Positions 26,367-33,918 of a DNA stretch of 64,000 nucleotides are shown piece after piece; position 1 is the stretch's first letter; every line of letters begins with the position of its first letter. The notes beneath the pieces were generated by a model, which saw only the letters and a program-made list of their open reading frames with translations, made no database searches and was not told the origin of the DNA. The DNA lies in NCBI GenBank assembly GCA_016290295.1, contig JAEETJ010000004.1, positions 74,546-138,545 on the forward strand, in the 5' to 3' direction. The stretch comes from Bacteroidales bacterium. Its GTDB lineage: Bacteria > Bacteroidota > Bacteroidia > Bacteroidales > WCHB1-69. Both the position numbers and the translations under genes were made by a program.

Positions 26367-27119
26367 ATGAAAAACGTATTCATTACCGGTGCCACCAGTG
26401 GTTTTGGTGAAGCCATCGCATACAAATTGGCCCAGCACAATGTCAACATGATCATTACTGGTCGTACAGAAAACAAATTGAAAGAAGTGGCTCAAAAGAT
26501 TGAGAGTACCACACAAAGCAAGGTGCTGACCTTGGCTTTTGATGTGCAGGACTATGACCAGTGCGAAAAAGCCATCAACAGCATTCCTGAGGCTTTCAAG
26601 CCCATTGACGTATTAGTGAACAACGCTGGTTTGGCCGTTGAGTTGAACCCCGTCAATGCCGGAGCCATCGAGGACTGGGAACGTATGATCAACACCAATA
26701 TCAAGGGTTTGCTGTATGTCACCCGCCTGATTTCTCCTCAGATGATTGAGCAGAAGAAAGGCCACATCATCAACATCGGTTCCACCGCCAGCCATGAGAT
26801 TTATTATGGTGGCAACGTATATTGCGCCACCAAACATGCGGTTTTGGCTCTTACCAAGGGTATGCGTACCGACTTCTTGCCTTACGGCATCAAGGTTTCA
26901 CAAATTTCTCCCGGTGCTGCCGAGACCAACTTCTCTGTGGTACGCTTCCATGGCGACCAGGCCAAGGCCGACAAAGTATATGAAGGTTATGACCCCTTGG
27001 TAGCAGAAGACATCGCCGATGTGGTGGACTTTGTGCTGACCCGCCCCGCCCATGTATGCCTCAACGAGATCATCATGACCCCGACGGCACAGTTTAATGG
27101 GACAATCGTGAGAAAGTAA
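26367..27119 (+). CDS. Short-chain dehydrogenase/reductase (YdfG-like)
   Basis: A 250-residue classical SDR. The cofactor motif TGATSGFGEAIA is at about 7-18, NNAGLA near 85, and the catalytic Ser plus YCATK (Y..K) near 137-156. The C-terminal substrate loop contains ISPGAAETNFSVVRFHGD, which is typical of the YdfG-like 3-hydroxy acid dehydrogenase branch; NADP preference is likely (R in TGRTENKL). The track starts at 26244 inside repeat module E; ATG 26367 gives a normal N-terminus MKNVFITG. It follows thiL after 151 bp of repeat. The exact substrate is not determinable. Confidence 0.9.
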   Translation: MKNVFITGATSGFGEAIAYKLAQHNVNMIITGRTENKLKEVAQKIESTTQSKVLTLAFDVQDYDQCEKAINSIPEAFKPIDVLVNNAGLAVELNPVNAGAIEDWERMINTNIKGLLYVTRLISPQMIEQKKGHIINIGSTASHEIYYGGNVYCATKHAVLALTKGMRTDFLPYGIKVSQISPGAAETNFSVVRFHGDQAKADKVYEGYDPLVAEDIADVVDFVLTRPAHVCLNEIIMTPTAQFNGTIVRK

Positions 27120-27159
27120 CAGGTTACAGGGGACAGGTTACAGGGGACAGGTTACAGAG
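27120..27159. repeat. Tandem 14-bp repeat, GGTTACAGGGGACA
   Basis: Two complete units and a partial third directly after the SDR stop. Downstream, words such as AGAACTAAGAATTAAAAACT and TTAATTCTTAGTTCTTAATT fill the gap up to the GT2 promoter. Confidence 0.8.
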
Positions 27160-27235
27160 AACTAAGAATTAAAAACTAAGAACTAAAAACAATTCAACAA
27201 TTCAACATTCTTAACTCTTAATTCTTAGTTCTTAA

Positions 27236-27288
27236 TTTGCTAATTTGCTAATTTGCTAATTAACTAATTTGCTAATTGAAAAAAATCG
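27236..27288 (+). repeat. AT-rich word repeat, copy 6, upstream half of the GT2 promoter
   Basis: TTTGCTAATTTGCTAATTAA, then ACTAATTTGCTAATTG, then seven A bases and TCG leading into the -7 box. The last 43 nt are identical to the enolase promoter on the opposite strand at 15386-15428. Confidence 0.78.
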
Positions 27289-27296
27289 TATCTTTG
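27289..27296 (+). promoter_or_regulatory. -7 box of the GT2 gene
   Basis: TATCTTTG, 24 nt upstream of ATG 27320; part of the repeated promoter cassette. Confidence 0.78.
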
Positions 27297-27319
27297 CATT
27301 TTTAATTCATACATAGAAT

Positions 27320-28330
27320 ATGAAACAGTTGGCCATTGTGATATTAAATTGGAACGGAAGACATTTTCTGGAGAAATTTCTTCCGACATTGCTGGCCAAT
27401 TGTAACGAAAACAGCGAAGTAGTAATTGTGGACAACGCCTCCACCGACGATTCCATTGATTTTCTCAAAACCAATTATCCCCAGCTTCGAATTATCATCA
27501 ACGAGGAAAATTACGGTTTTGCCAAGGGTTACAATGTGGGCTTACGTCAAATAGAGGCCAAATACTACTGCCTGCTGAACTCCGATATTGAGGTTACCCC
27601 TAACTGGACCGAAGCGGTTATTGAACAGATGGAAGCAGATGAGCGGATTGCCGCTGTGCAGCCCAAATTATTGGCCTATCACAATCGTACACAATTCGAG
27701 TATGCAGGGGCCGCTGGAGGATTCATCGACAAATACGGCTACCCCTTCTGCCGCGGTCGCTTCTTTGACGTGTTGGAAGAGGATAAAGGCCAGTACGACA
27801 ATGAGATGCAAATTTTCTGGGCCACAGGAGCAGCCTTGTTCGTCCGCAGTGACATTTACCATCAGTTGGGCGGCTTAGACGATGACTTTTTCGCCCACAT
27901 GGAGGAAATCGACTTCTGCTGGCGTATCAACAATGCGGGCTACAAAATCATGTTCAACCCCAAAGCTGTTGTCTATCATATCGGAGGCGGAACCCTGCCC
28001 AAAGAGAACTCTTTCAAGACTTACCTCAACTATAGAAACGACCTGTTCCTATTGCTCAAAAACCTGCCCAAACGGAGACTATTTATTACCTTTTTCATCA
28101 GGTTCTTCTTGGATATTCTGGCCGCCTTTGTTTTCCTGATGCAGGGCCACAAGAAAGATTTCACCGCCGTATTCCGTGCCATGAGAGCTTTCTGCAAAGG
28201 TTATCGCAGCATGAAACAAAAACGAGGTCAAATCTCAGAAGAGGCTTTCCGCATGACCTACCCCCACTCCATCGTTTTCGCCAGGTTTATCAAAGGAAAG
28301 AAATATTTTGACGGGAGAGAGCTTTCCTAG
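27320..28330 (+). CDS. Glycosyltransferase family 2
   Basis: A 336-residue GT-A-fold enzyme. The N-terminus is VILNWNGRHFLEKFLPTLLA, followed by VVIVDNASTDDSIDF (nucleotide-sugar binding) and a DxD-like LLNSDIEVTPNW (about 87-98). ATGAALFVRSDIY and GGLDDDFFAHMEEIDFCWR resemble rhamnosyltransferase-type GT2 enzymes. A hydrophobic stretch near residue 265 (FFIRFFLDILAAFVFLM) suggests membrane association. It likely builds a cell-surface glycan. It is transcribed from the cassette promoter at 27289; the DUF1295 membrane gene follows after 67 bp. Confidence 0.93.
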   Translation: MKQLAIVILNWNGRHFLEKFLPTLLANCNENSEVVIVDNASTDDSIDFLKTNYPQLRIIINEENYGFAKGYNVGLRQIEAKYYCLLNSDIEVTPNWTEAVIEQMEADERIAAVQPKLLAYHNRTQFEYAGAAGGFIDKYGYPFCRGRFFDVLEEDKGQYDNEMQIFWATGAALFVRSDIYHQLGGLDDDFFAHMEEIDFCWRINNAGYKIMFNPKAVVYHIGGGTLPKENSFKTYLNYRNDLFLLLKNLPKRRLFITFFIRFFLDILAAFVFLMQGHKKDFTAVFRAMRAFCKGYRSMKQKRGQISEEAFRMTYPHSIVFARFIKGKKYFDGRELS

Positions 28331-28397
28331 GGGATAGGGGTTAGGAAATAGATTTCAAAATTAATAATCATAAACAATAAAATTCAAGATTGTCACC

Positions 28398-29183
28398 ATG
28401 GAAATTTTCAGCATATTTTATAATTATCTCCTATGGATTATGACCATCCTGGGGGTTATTGTTTTCATCATATTGCAATTTATCACGCCCGCATACGGCA
28501 TGACCTATAATAACCGATGGGGTAATTCGGTAAGAAGCAAGACAGGTTGGTTTATCATGGAAATTCCCGTTTTTGCGGCAATGTTGATCATGTTCCTCAT
28601 CTCCCTGAAATATGGTCACGGCTTTAACTGGGTGACTTTCACCATGTTCTGTTTCTTTGAAATACACTACCTCCAACGCTCTATCATTTTCCCATCACTG
28701 ATGAAAGGCACCAGCAAGATGCCTATCTCCATCATTGTTGTAGGCGTGTTCTTCAATACCTGCAACGCCCTGATGCAAGGCGGATGGCTGTTTTACCTGT
28801 CCCCCGCCGACTACTACCCCATCAGCTGGTTCTGGTCACCGCAGTTCATCATCGGCACCTTCCTCTTCTTTTTAGGAATGGTCATCAACCTGTCCGCTGA
28901 CCGCATTATCCGTGCTTTAAGAACAGACAAAAACGACAACAATTATTATATCCCTTACGGCTGGCCCTTCAAGAATATAAGTTCTGCCAATTATTTCGGT
29001 GAGATTTTAGAATGGGTGGGATTTGCAGTTCTCTGCTGGTCAATGGCTGGTTTAGTGTTTGTCATCTGGAGTTTCGCCAACATCGTGCCCCGCTCCAAAG
29101 CCGTGTATGAGCGTTATACCCAGTTCTTCGGTGAGGAGTTCACCAAACTGAAGAGATATAAAATTTTCCCGTATATATACTAA
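28398..29183 (+). CDS. DUF1295 / steroid 5-alpha-reductase-like membrane protein
   Basis: A 261-residue protein with six or seven membrane helices. The C-terminal half matches the steroid 5-alpha-reductase fold family: SADRIIRALRTDKNDNNYYIPYGWPFKNISSANYFGEILEWVGFAV and the end FFGEEFTKLKRYKIFPYIY. Family enzymes reduce a double bond in a lipid with NADPH; the native bacterial substrate here is unknown. The NADPH-binding Asn-Tyr-Glu region (SSANYFGEILEW) is preserved. It follows the GT2 gene on the same strand. Identity is good; substrate is not. Confidence 0.85.
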   Translation: MEIFSIFYNYLLWIMTILGVIVFIILQFITPAYGMTYNNRWGNSVRSKTGWFIMEIPVFAAMLIMFLISLKYGHGFNWVTFTMFCFFEIHYLQRSIIFPSLMKGTSKMPISIIVVGVFFNTCNALMQGGWLFYLSPADYYPISWFWSPQFIIGTFLFFLGMVINLSADRIIRALRTDKNDNNYYIPYGWPFKNISSANYFGEILEWVGFAVLCWSMAGLVFVIWSFANIVPRSKAVYERYTQFFGEEFTKLKRYKIFPYIY

Positions 29184-29206
29184 AACGGAAAGTTGAAAAC
29201 TGAAAA

Positions 29207-29250
29207 CTGAAAATTAGCACATTAATCAATTTGCTAATTTGCTAATTTCT
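29207..29250 (+). repeat. AT-rich word repeat, copy 7, upstream of the TPP riboswitch promoter
   Basis: TTAGCACATTAATCAATTTG and CTAATTTGCTAATTTC words lead into the -7 box at 29254. Confidence 0.7.
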
Positions 29251-29253
29251 TTG

Positions 29254-29261
29254 TATTTTTG
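29254..29261 (+). promoter_or_regulatory. -7 box of the thiamine uptake operon
   Basis: TATTTTTG, about 18 nt before the start of the TPP riboswitch, so the transcript begins just ahead of the aptamer. Confidence 0.75.
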
Positions 29262-29271
29262 CCGCCGTATT

Positions 29272-29345
29272 TGAAAGGGGTGCTTAACAGCTGAGATCAT
29301 ACCCAATGAACCTGATACGGATAATGCCGGCGAAGGGAACAATTG
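29272..29345 (+). promoter_or_regulatory. TPP (THI-box) riboswitch
   Basis: The conserved THI-element blocks are in order: GGGGTGC, then GCTGAGATCATACCC, then GAACCTGATACGGATAATGC, then CGGCGAAGGGAAC. These form the two parallel sensor helices of the thiamine-pyrophosphate aptamer. The ATG of the TonB-dependent receptor is about 60 nt downstream. In Bacteroidota such riboswitches repress thiamine uptake and synthesis genes when TPP is high. No clear terminator hairpin was seen between the aptamer and the ATG, so control may be at translation. Confidence 0.95.
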
Positions 29346-29405
29346 CAGTAATCTTACTTATTTCAACCTCTTTCGTTTTTAGTATTAACCTTAAAACGGA
29401 AAGAA

Positions 29406-31715
29406 ATGAAGTATTTCGCAAAACAAAAACAAAACTCTTCCTCAAAGAGGAAACCCAAATTCTTTAATGTTGCCATAATCTGTCTGCTGGCTATGCTGGC
29501 CGGAATGCTGGGTGTACATGCCCAAAGCCTTCCCGACTCGCTGAGTCCCATCATGCTGGAGGGTATCGGTGTAAGCTGGACTAAATCCAGCGGCGAGGAG
29601 ATGTTCTCCGCCACCAGCATCAACAAGGATGAAATCAACAGCAACATGGGTAATGGCAGTATCAACAACTTATTTGAGCTGGTACCATCTATGATTACCA
29701 CCTCCGATGCGGGAACCGGCATCGGCTACACTTACATGCGTATCCGCGGTATCGACCAGACCCGTATCAACGTTACCATCAACGGCATAGCCCTTAACGA
29801 TGCTGAATCCCAGGGGTCCTGGTTCGTGAATGTACCCGACTTCGGTGCCAAAGTACAGAACCTGGATGTGCAACGCGGTGTTGGTACCTCCAATAACGGA
29901 TCCGCCGCTTTCGGTGCTACCATGAATTTTGGGACATTGGACAATTCCCACCAGCGTTTCTTTGAAATTAGCAGCACTGTTGGTTCGTTCAACACCTTCC
30001 GCAATTCCGCCACTTTCGGCACTGGATTGATTGGCGATGTCTTCGCCGCCACCATCTCCTATTCCAATGTACTGAGCGATGGTTATATTAACTTCTCTTC
30101 CGCCAAATTACATAGCCTTTTCTTTTCCAGTGATTTCTATCTGAAAAACAAAAAGAAAAACAAAGACTACGGCAAACTGAAGCTTAATATATTATATGGT
30201 AACGAAAAAACCGGTCTGGCATGGAACGGTGTGCCCTCCTATATGCTCGACAGCAACCGTCGCTACAATAATTGCGGCGAATTTTACGATGCTACCGGAA
30301 TGAAACACCATTATTCCAACGAAACCGACAATTACCAACAACTTCATACACAGCTGTTTTATGACTACAACAAACGTATAACCGACCGAAACCTTCTCAA
30401 AGTGAATGTGGCAGGACATTTCACCCGCGGCATTGGCTATTACGAACAATACAAACAGGATAAGAAATACTCCAAATACGCCTTGGACAACCCAATCGTT
30501 GGAGAGGATACCATACGTCGTGGCGATTTTGTAACCCGCAAATATCTGGACAATTATTTTTATGGCATGACCTTTAACATTAAACAATCTTTCCTGAAAG
30601 TGGGCAAGAATGGAATCAACAACCAGCTGTCATGGTCAGTAGGTGGTGGTCTGAACCACTACGACGGAAAGCACTACGGAACCATCGAATGGGCCCAATA
30701 CGGCGGTGTGCCATACAACTACCACTGGTACGACGGCAAAGGCGACAAAACACAATTCAATGTATATGGTACTTTGGACTATAGCCAAGGCCGCTGGTAC
30801 ACTTACATCGACCTACAATACAGAATGATAAACTATGTCATCGCGGGTACTGATGATGAATTGACAGATATAGGCCAAAAATACCTATGGCACTTTTTCA
30901 ACCCCAAAGCCGGCGTAAGTGTGGACCTGGACAAGAACAGACACCACAGCCTGTATCTCTCTTTGGCTCGCTCGCAGCGTGAACCCACCCGCAGCGACCT
31001 TACCGACAGCCGTCAGGATAAAAGACCCGTACCGGAAACCCTGTACGATGTGGAATTTGGCTATCGTATGAAATACAACAAGTATGCCTTCAACGCCAAC
31101 ACCTACTTCATGTACTATGACAAACAGCTTGTACTTACAGGGGAGATCAACAACGTGGGTGCTGCCATCATGACCAATGTGGATAAAAGCTACCGTCTTG
31201 GTATCGAGTTGATTTCCGCATACCGCCCCGTCAAATATTTCACTTGGAACATCAAAGGAACTTTCAGCCTGAACAAGATACTGGATTATACCGAATATGT
31301 GGATGATTGGGATAATGGCGGACAGGTGGTCAAACATCTCGGCACCACCGACATTTCCTTCTCACCAAACATTGTGGCCTCCAACGAATTCATTGTGACC
31401 CCCGTTGACAACTTCAATATAGCCCTGACCACCCAGTTTGTGAGCCGCCAGTACCTCGACAACAGCAGTAACAAGGCATACTCGCTGAAGCCATACTGTG
31501 TCACCAATCTGAACCTCAGCTACTGTTTCCACACCAAGCCAGTGAAAGACATTGAGTTGTTCTTCCGCATCAACAACCTCTTCAACGCCAAATACGAAAG
31601 CAACGCATGGATTTATCGGTACATTTACGAAGGCGTTGAGTGCGTCGATGATGGCTACTTCCCGCAGGCCACGATTAACTTTATGGGTGGGGTGAGGATT
31701 AAATTTGCAAAATAG
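29406..31715 (+). CDS. TonB-dependent outer-membrane receptor, probable thiamine uptake
   Basis: A 769-residue TonB-dependent receptor. A signal peptide (FNVAIICLLAMLAGMLGVHAQ) is followed by the plug domain (about 60-175: GNGSINNLFELVPSMITTSD, MRIRGIDQTRINVTINGIAL, NVPDFGAKVQNLDVQRGVGT) and the beta-barrel. The last strand ends ATINFMGGVRIKFAK, with an aromatic-rich closing strand as expected. No SusD partner or carboxypeptidase-like N-terminal domain is present. Substrate is inferred from the TPP riboswitch directly upstream and the PnuT-like transporter downstream: it probably brings thiamine or a derivative across the outer membrane using TonB-ExbBD energy. Confidence 0.93.
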   Translation: MKYFAKQKQNSSSKRKPKFFNVAIICLLAMLAGMLGVHAQSLPDSLSPIMLEGIGVSWTKSSGEEMFSATSINKDEINSNMGNGSINNLFELVPSMITTSDAGTGIGYTYMRIRGIDQTRINVTINGIALNDAESQGSWFVNVPDFGAKVQNLDVQRGVGTSNNGSAAFGATMNFGTLDNSHQRFFEISSTVGSFNTFRNSATFGTGLIGDVFAATISYSNVLSDGYINFSSAKLHSLFFSSDFYLKNKKKNKDYGKLKLNILYGNEKTGLAWNGVPSYMLDSNRRYNNCGEFYDATGMKHHYSNETDNYQQLHTQLFYDYNKRITDRNLLKVNVAGHFTRGIGYYEQYKQDKKYSKYALDNPIVGEDTIRRGDFVTRKYLDNYFYGMTFNIKQSFLKVGKNGINNQLSWSVGGGLNHYDGKHYGTIEWAQYGGVPYNYHWYDGKGDKTQFNVYGTLDYSQGRWYTYIDLQYRMINYVIAGTDDELTDIGQKYLWHFFNPKAGVSVDLDKNRHHSLYLSLARSQREPTRSDLTDSRQDKRPVPETLYDVEFGYRMKYNKYAFNANTYFMYYDKQLVLTGEINNVGAAIMTNVDKSYRLGIELISAYRPVKYFTWNIKGTFSLNKILDYTEYVDDWDNGGQVVKHLGTTDISFSPNIVASNEFIVTPVDNFNIALTTQFVSRQYLDNSSNKAYSLKPYCVTNLNLSYCFHTKPVKDIELFFRINNLFNAKYESNAWIYRYIYEGVECVDDGYFPQATINFMGGVRIKFAK

Positions 31716-31865
31716 TTAATGTGCTAATTAACAATGTGCTAATGTGCCAATTATTAATTAGCAAATACGCAAATAAAATCAACACATCAACAAACAAAAC
31801 ATTTTTCACCCATAGTTCTTAAATCCATTAGCACATTGGCACATTAACTAATTAGCACATTGAAA
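31714..31865. repeat. AT-rich word repeats, copy 8
   Basis: Words GTGCTAATTAACAATGTGCTAA and TTAGCACATTGGCACATTAAC fill the gap between the receptor and PnuT genes on both sides of a short neutral stretch. No promoter box was found, so PnuT may depend on the riboswitch transcript. Confidence 0.65.
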
Positions 31866-31867
31866 TC

Positions 31868-32461
31868 ATGGATACCTCAACCCTCATCGAATACATCGGC
31901 GTAGCCATCGGCTTTGCCTATCTGATATTGGAATACAAAGCCTCGTTCTGGCTGTGGCCGGTAGGGATACTCATGTCTCTGTTTTACATTGTCATTTTCT
32001 TCCAGTCGAAATTCTATGCTGATGCAGGTATATATGCTTACTATTTAGGGGCCAATTTATACGGATTAGTCGAGTGGCGCAGAAACAGTCGAAAAACCTC
32101 GGAAAAATCCATTGAGATGCCCATCACGCACACACCGAAAGGCAAGATTCTCCCGCTAACACTCATTGGCATATTGATATGGGCGGCATTGTGGCTATTG
32201 CTCAGCCACCTCACCGACAGTCCTGTACCTTTTGGCGATTCTTTCACCACTGCTTTGAGTGTGGTGGCCATGTATCTATTAGCCAAGAAGCACATTGAGC
32301 ACTGGTGGTTATGGGTGGTAGTCAACCTCGTATCCACTGGACTTTACGCATGGAAAGGACTCTACCCCATGGCAGGCTTCTTTGCATTCTACACAATTAT
32401 TGCCGCCATGGGATATTTCAACTGGCGGAAAGAGATGCGGGATCAGGTAACTACCGCATAA
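31868..32461 (+). CDS. pnuT: PnuC/PnuT family thiamine transporter
   Basis: A 197-residue inner-membrane protein of the PnuC family with about seven helices. Recognisable parts: IGVAIGFAYLILEYKASFWLWPVGILMSL near the start and YYLGANLYGLVEWRRN, then HWWLWVVVNLVSTGLYAWKGLYPMAGFFAFYTIIAAMGYFNWR near the end, with the tryptophan- and tyrosine-rich substrate region. PnuT members move thiamine by facilitated diffusion, coupled to phosphorylation. The riboswitch-TonB receptor neighbour supports thiamine rather than nicotinamide riboside. The usual thiamine pyrophosphokinase gene does not follow; the next gene is a lipoprotein. The riboswitch lies 2.5 kb upstream. Confidence 0.85.
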   Translation: MDTSTLIEYIGVAIGFAYLILEYKASFWLWPVGILMSLFYIVIFFQSKFYADAGIYAYYLGANLYGLVEWRRNSRKTSEKSIEMPITHTPKGKILPLTLIGILIWAALWLLLSHLTDSPVPFGDSFTTALSVVAMYLLAKKHIEHWWLWVVVNLVSTGLYAWKGLYPMAGFFAFYTIIAAMGYFNWRKEMRDQVTTA

Positions 32462-32469
32462 GACAAGGC

Positions 32470-32486
32470 ATTCGGACCAATTCGGA
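32470..32486 (+). promoter_or_regulatory. ATTCGGACCAATTCGGA motif, copy 1
   Basis: A direct-repeat motif (half-site TTCGGA) starting exactly 42 nt before the TATTTTTG box. The identical motif with the same spacing occurs at 33853. A third half-site CCAATTCGGACCAA is appended here. It may be the site of a shared activator or an alternative promoter element. Confidence 0.6.
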
Positions 32487-32511
32487 CCAAACAACTTATT
32501 AATCAAGTCTT

Positions 32512-32519
32512 TATTTTTG
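32512..32519 (+). promoter_or_regulatory. -7 box of the lipoprotein gene
   Basis: TATTTTTG, 88 nt upstream of ATG 32608 and 42 nt after the start of the shared motif. Confidence 0.66.
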
Positions 32520-32607
32520 CAGCGTGATTGATTCAAGAAAATCAGTCACGCTGTTTCTTTATGTTGTGCGACATATCAATTTCAATATTAACCAAAATTT
32601 CAAAACT

Positions 32608-33102
32608 ATGAAAAAACTATTATTATCCGCAATGTTTGTTGCCGTGACAATTATTATCATATCATGCGGCAACAAAAAAGAAAAAATAGAAACCATCGAA
32701 GAAACCATCGACTGGGCCTATAATGACGACAATTCCAGCGAGACGGTTGAGTATAGCAGTTCCTCCAGCAGTAGCTCTACCGACTGGGATGCGATTCTGG
32801 ATGACTACGAAAAATACGTGGATGAAAGTATCGAATTGTATAACAAAGCCAAGCAGAACAAAACCAAATCCACCATACAACAACTAGAAAGACTCGAAGA
32901 CCAGCTTGGCGACCTTTCAGAGAAAATCGAGAAGGCTTCCAGTAACATCAGCACTTCCCAACTACAGCGTTTTAACAAAATCACCAGTAAATACGCCAAT
33001 GTGATGTACAAAATAAGTGATATAATTGATGATTTTGACGATGATGATTATGGCTTCAGCAGTTTCGGCAATGATGACGATGACGATGACGACGACTGGT
33101 AA
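32608..33102 (+). CDS. Acidic lipoprotein, DUF6591-like
   Basis: A 164-residue lipoprotein with the lipobox IIISC (modified Cys about residue 20), so it is anchored in the envelope. The mature part contains a serine run (YSSSSSSSSTDWD), the helical core LDDYEKYVDESIELYNKAKQNK, and a coiled-coil that resembles DUF6591-type proteins. It ends in an acidic tail (DDFDDDDYG, FGNDDDDDDDDW). The function is unknown; acidic tails may bind cations. The track start (32524) is not preferred because ATG 32608 opens the signal peptide. It is followed by small membrane genes and appears to be the first gene of an operon. Confidence 0.8.
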   Translation: MKKLLLSAMFVAVTIIIISCGNKKEKIETIEETIDWAYNDDNSSETVEYSSSSSSSSTDWDAILDDYEKYVDESIELYNKAKQNKTKSTIQQLERLEDQLGDLSEKIEKASSNISTSQLQRFNKITSKYANVMYKISDIIDDFDDDDYGFSSFGNDDDDDDDDW

Positions 33103-33200
33103 CAAATATATTTCTTTCAAATATTGGATAAAAATATGATGATACGCCCTAATTAAAAACCTTTTTACAATCAAAACAAATAACTAAAAATCAACAAATT

Positions 33201-33527
33201 ATGACAGAACAAATCAATCTTCAACAAAATGCGCCCAACGCAGTGGCATCATTGGTATTGGGAATCCTATCCATCGTAACCGGCTGTTTCTTTGCAGGAC
33301 TGATCCTCGGTATTATCGGAGCTGTTCTTGCATCAAACGGCATGAAATCCTACATGTTAAACCCCACTGCCTACAAAGGAGAGGGCATGCTCAGAGCTGG
33401 CAAAACACTCTCTATCATCGGTATCGTTTTAAGTAGTGTCAGCATCGTTTTTGCCATTATCTCTGCCGTCGCACTGGGTGGAAGTCTTTTCTTTTTTGAA
33501 GACATTTTAGATGTATTAGACATATAA
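33201..33527 (+). CDS. DUF4190-like small membrane protein
   Basis: A 108-residue protein with two hydrophobic helices. The sequence NAVASLVLGILSIVTGCFFAGLILGIIGAVLA is typical of DUF4190-type proteins, as is GMLRAGKTLSIIGIVLSSVSIVFAIISAVALGG. The role is unknown. Its TAA overlaps the ATG of the next gene by one base, so the two are translationally coupled. It lies 98 bp after the acidic lipoprotein. Confidence 0.78.
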   Translation: MTEQINLQQNAPNAVASLVLGILSIVTGCFFAGLILGIIGAVLASNGMKSYMLNPTAYKGEGMLRAGKTLSIIGIVLSSVSIVFAIISAVALGGSLFFFEDILDVLDI

Positions 33528-33844
33528 TGAGCAGCCTACAAGAATTCGCAGAATGGTTTTCAGGGCACCAACTGCCATGTGTCTGGAAACATTATTTTGG
33601 CATCGACTGTCCATTTTGCGGATTCCAAAGAGCAATAATCGCATTGTTACAGGGTGATATTTGGAAGAGTATCACCCTTTTTCCTGCCTTGCTGCCTATG
33701 TCAGTCACTGGACTATTATTCCTCATTTACTTCATTTTTTCAGTTCCAAAACTAAAAAAAACGCTCAATATCCTTTTGATTGCGGATTTATTAATCCTGA
33801 TTGCCCATTGCATCTTCAAAAACATCATTCATTACTGCTGCTGA
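33527..33844 (+). CDS. DUF2752 domain-containing small membrane protein
   Basis: A 105-residue protein with two membrane helices. The DUF2752 hallmark, a Cys-rich loop followed by Arg-Ala, is CPFCGFQRA at about 28-36. FPALLPMSVTGLLFLIYFIF forms the main helix and the chain ends in HYCC. The function is unknown; members occur widely in Bacteroidota next to small membrane genes. It is coupled to the DUF4190-like gene through a TAATG overlap. Confidence 0.83.
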   Translation: MSSLQEFAEWFSGHQLPCVWKHYFGIDCPFCGFQRAIIALLQGDIWKSITLFPALLPMSVTGLLFLIYFIFSVPKLKKTLNILLIADLLILIAHCIFKNIIHYCC

Positions 33845-33852
33845 CAAGTAGT

Positions 33853-33869
33853 ATTCGGACCAATTCGGA
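33853..33869 (+). promoter_or_regulatory. ATTCGGACCAATTCGGA motif, copy 2
   Basis: Identical 17 nt to 32470-32486 and also exactly 42 nt before a -7 box (33895). It lies between the DUF2752 stop and the next gene. Confidence 0.6.
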
Positions 33870-33894
33870 AAGATTTTGTAACTTCTTTTTTTCG

Positions 33895-33902
33895 TACTTT
33901 TG
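33895..33902 (+). promoter_or_regulatory. -7 box of the DNA-binding-like gene
   Basis: TACTTTTG fits TAnnTTTG, 24 nt upstream of ATG 33919. Confidence 0.64.
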
Positions 33903-33918
33903 CCAAAAATAAAACTAT

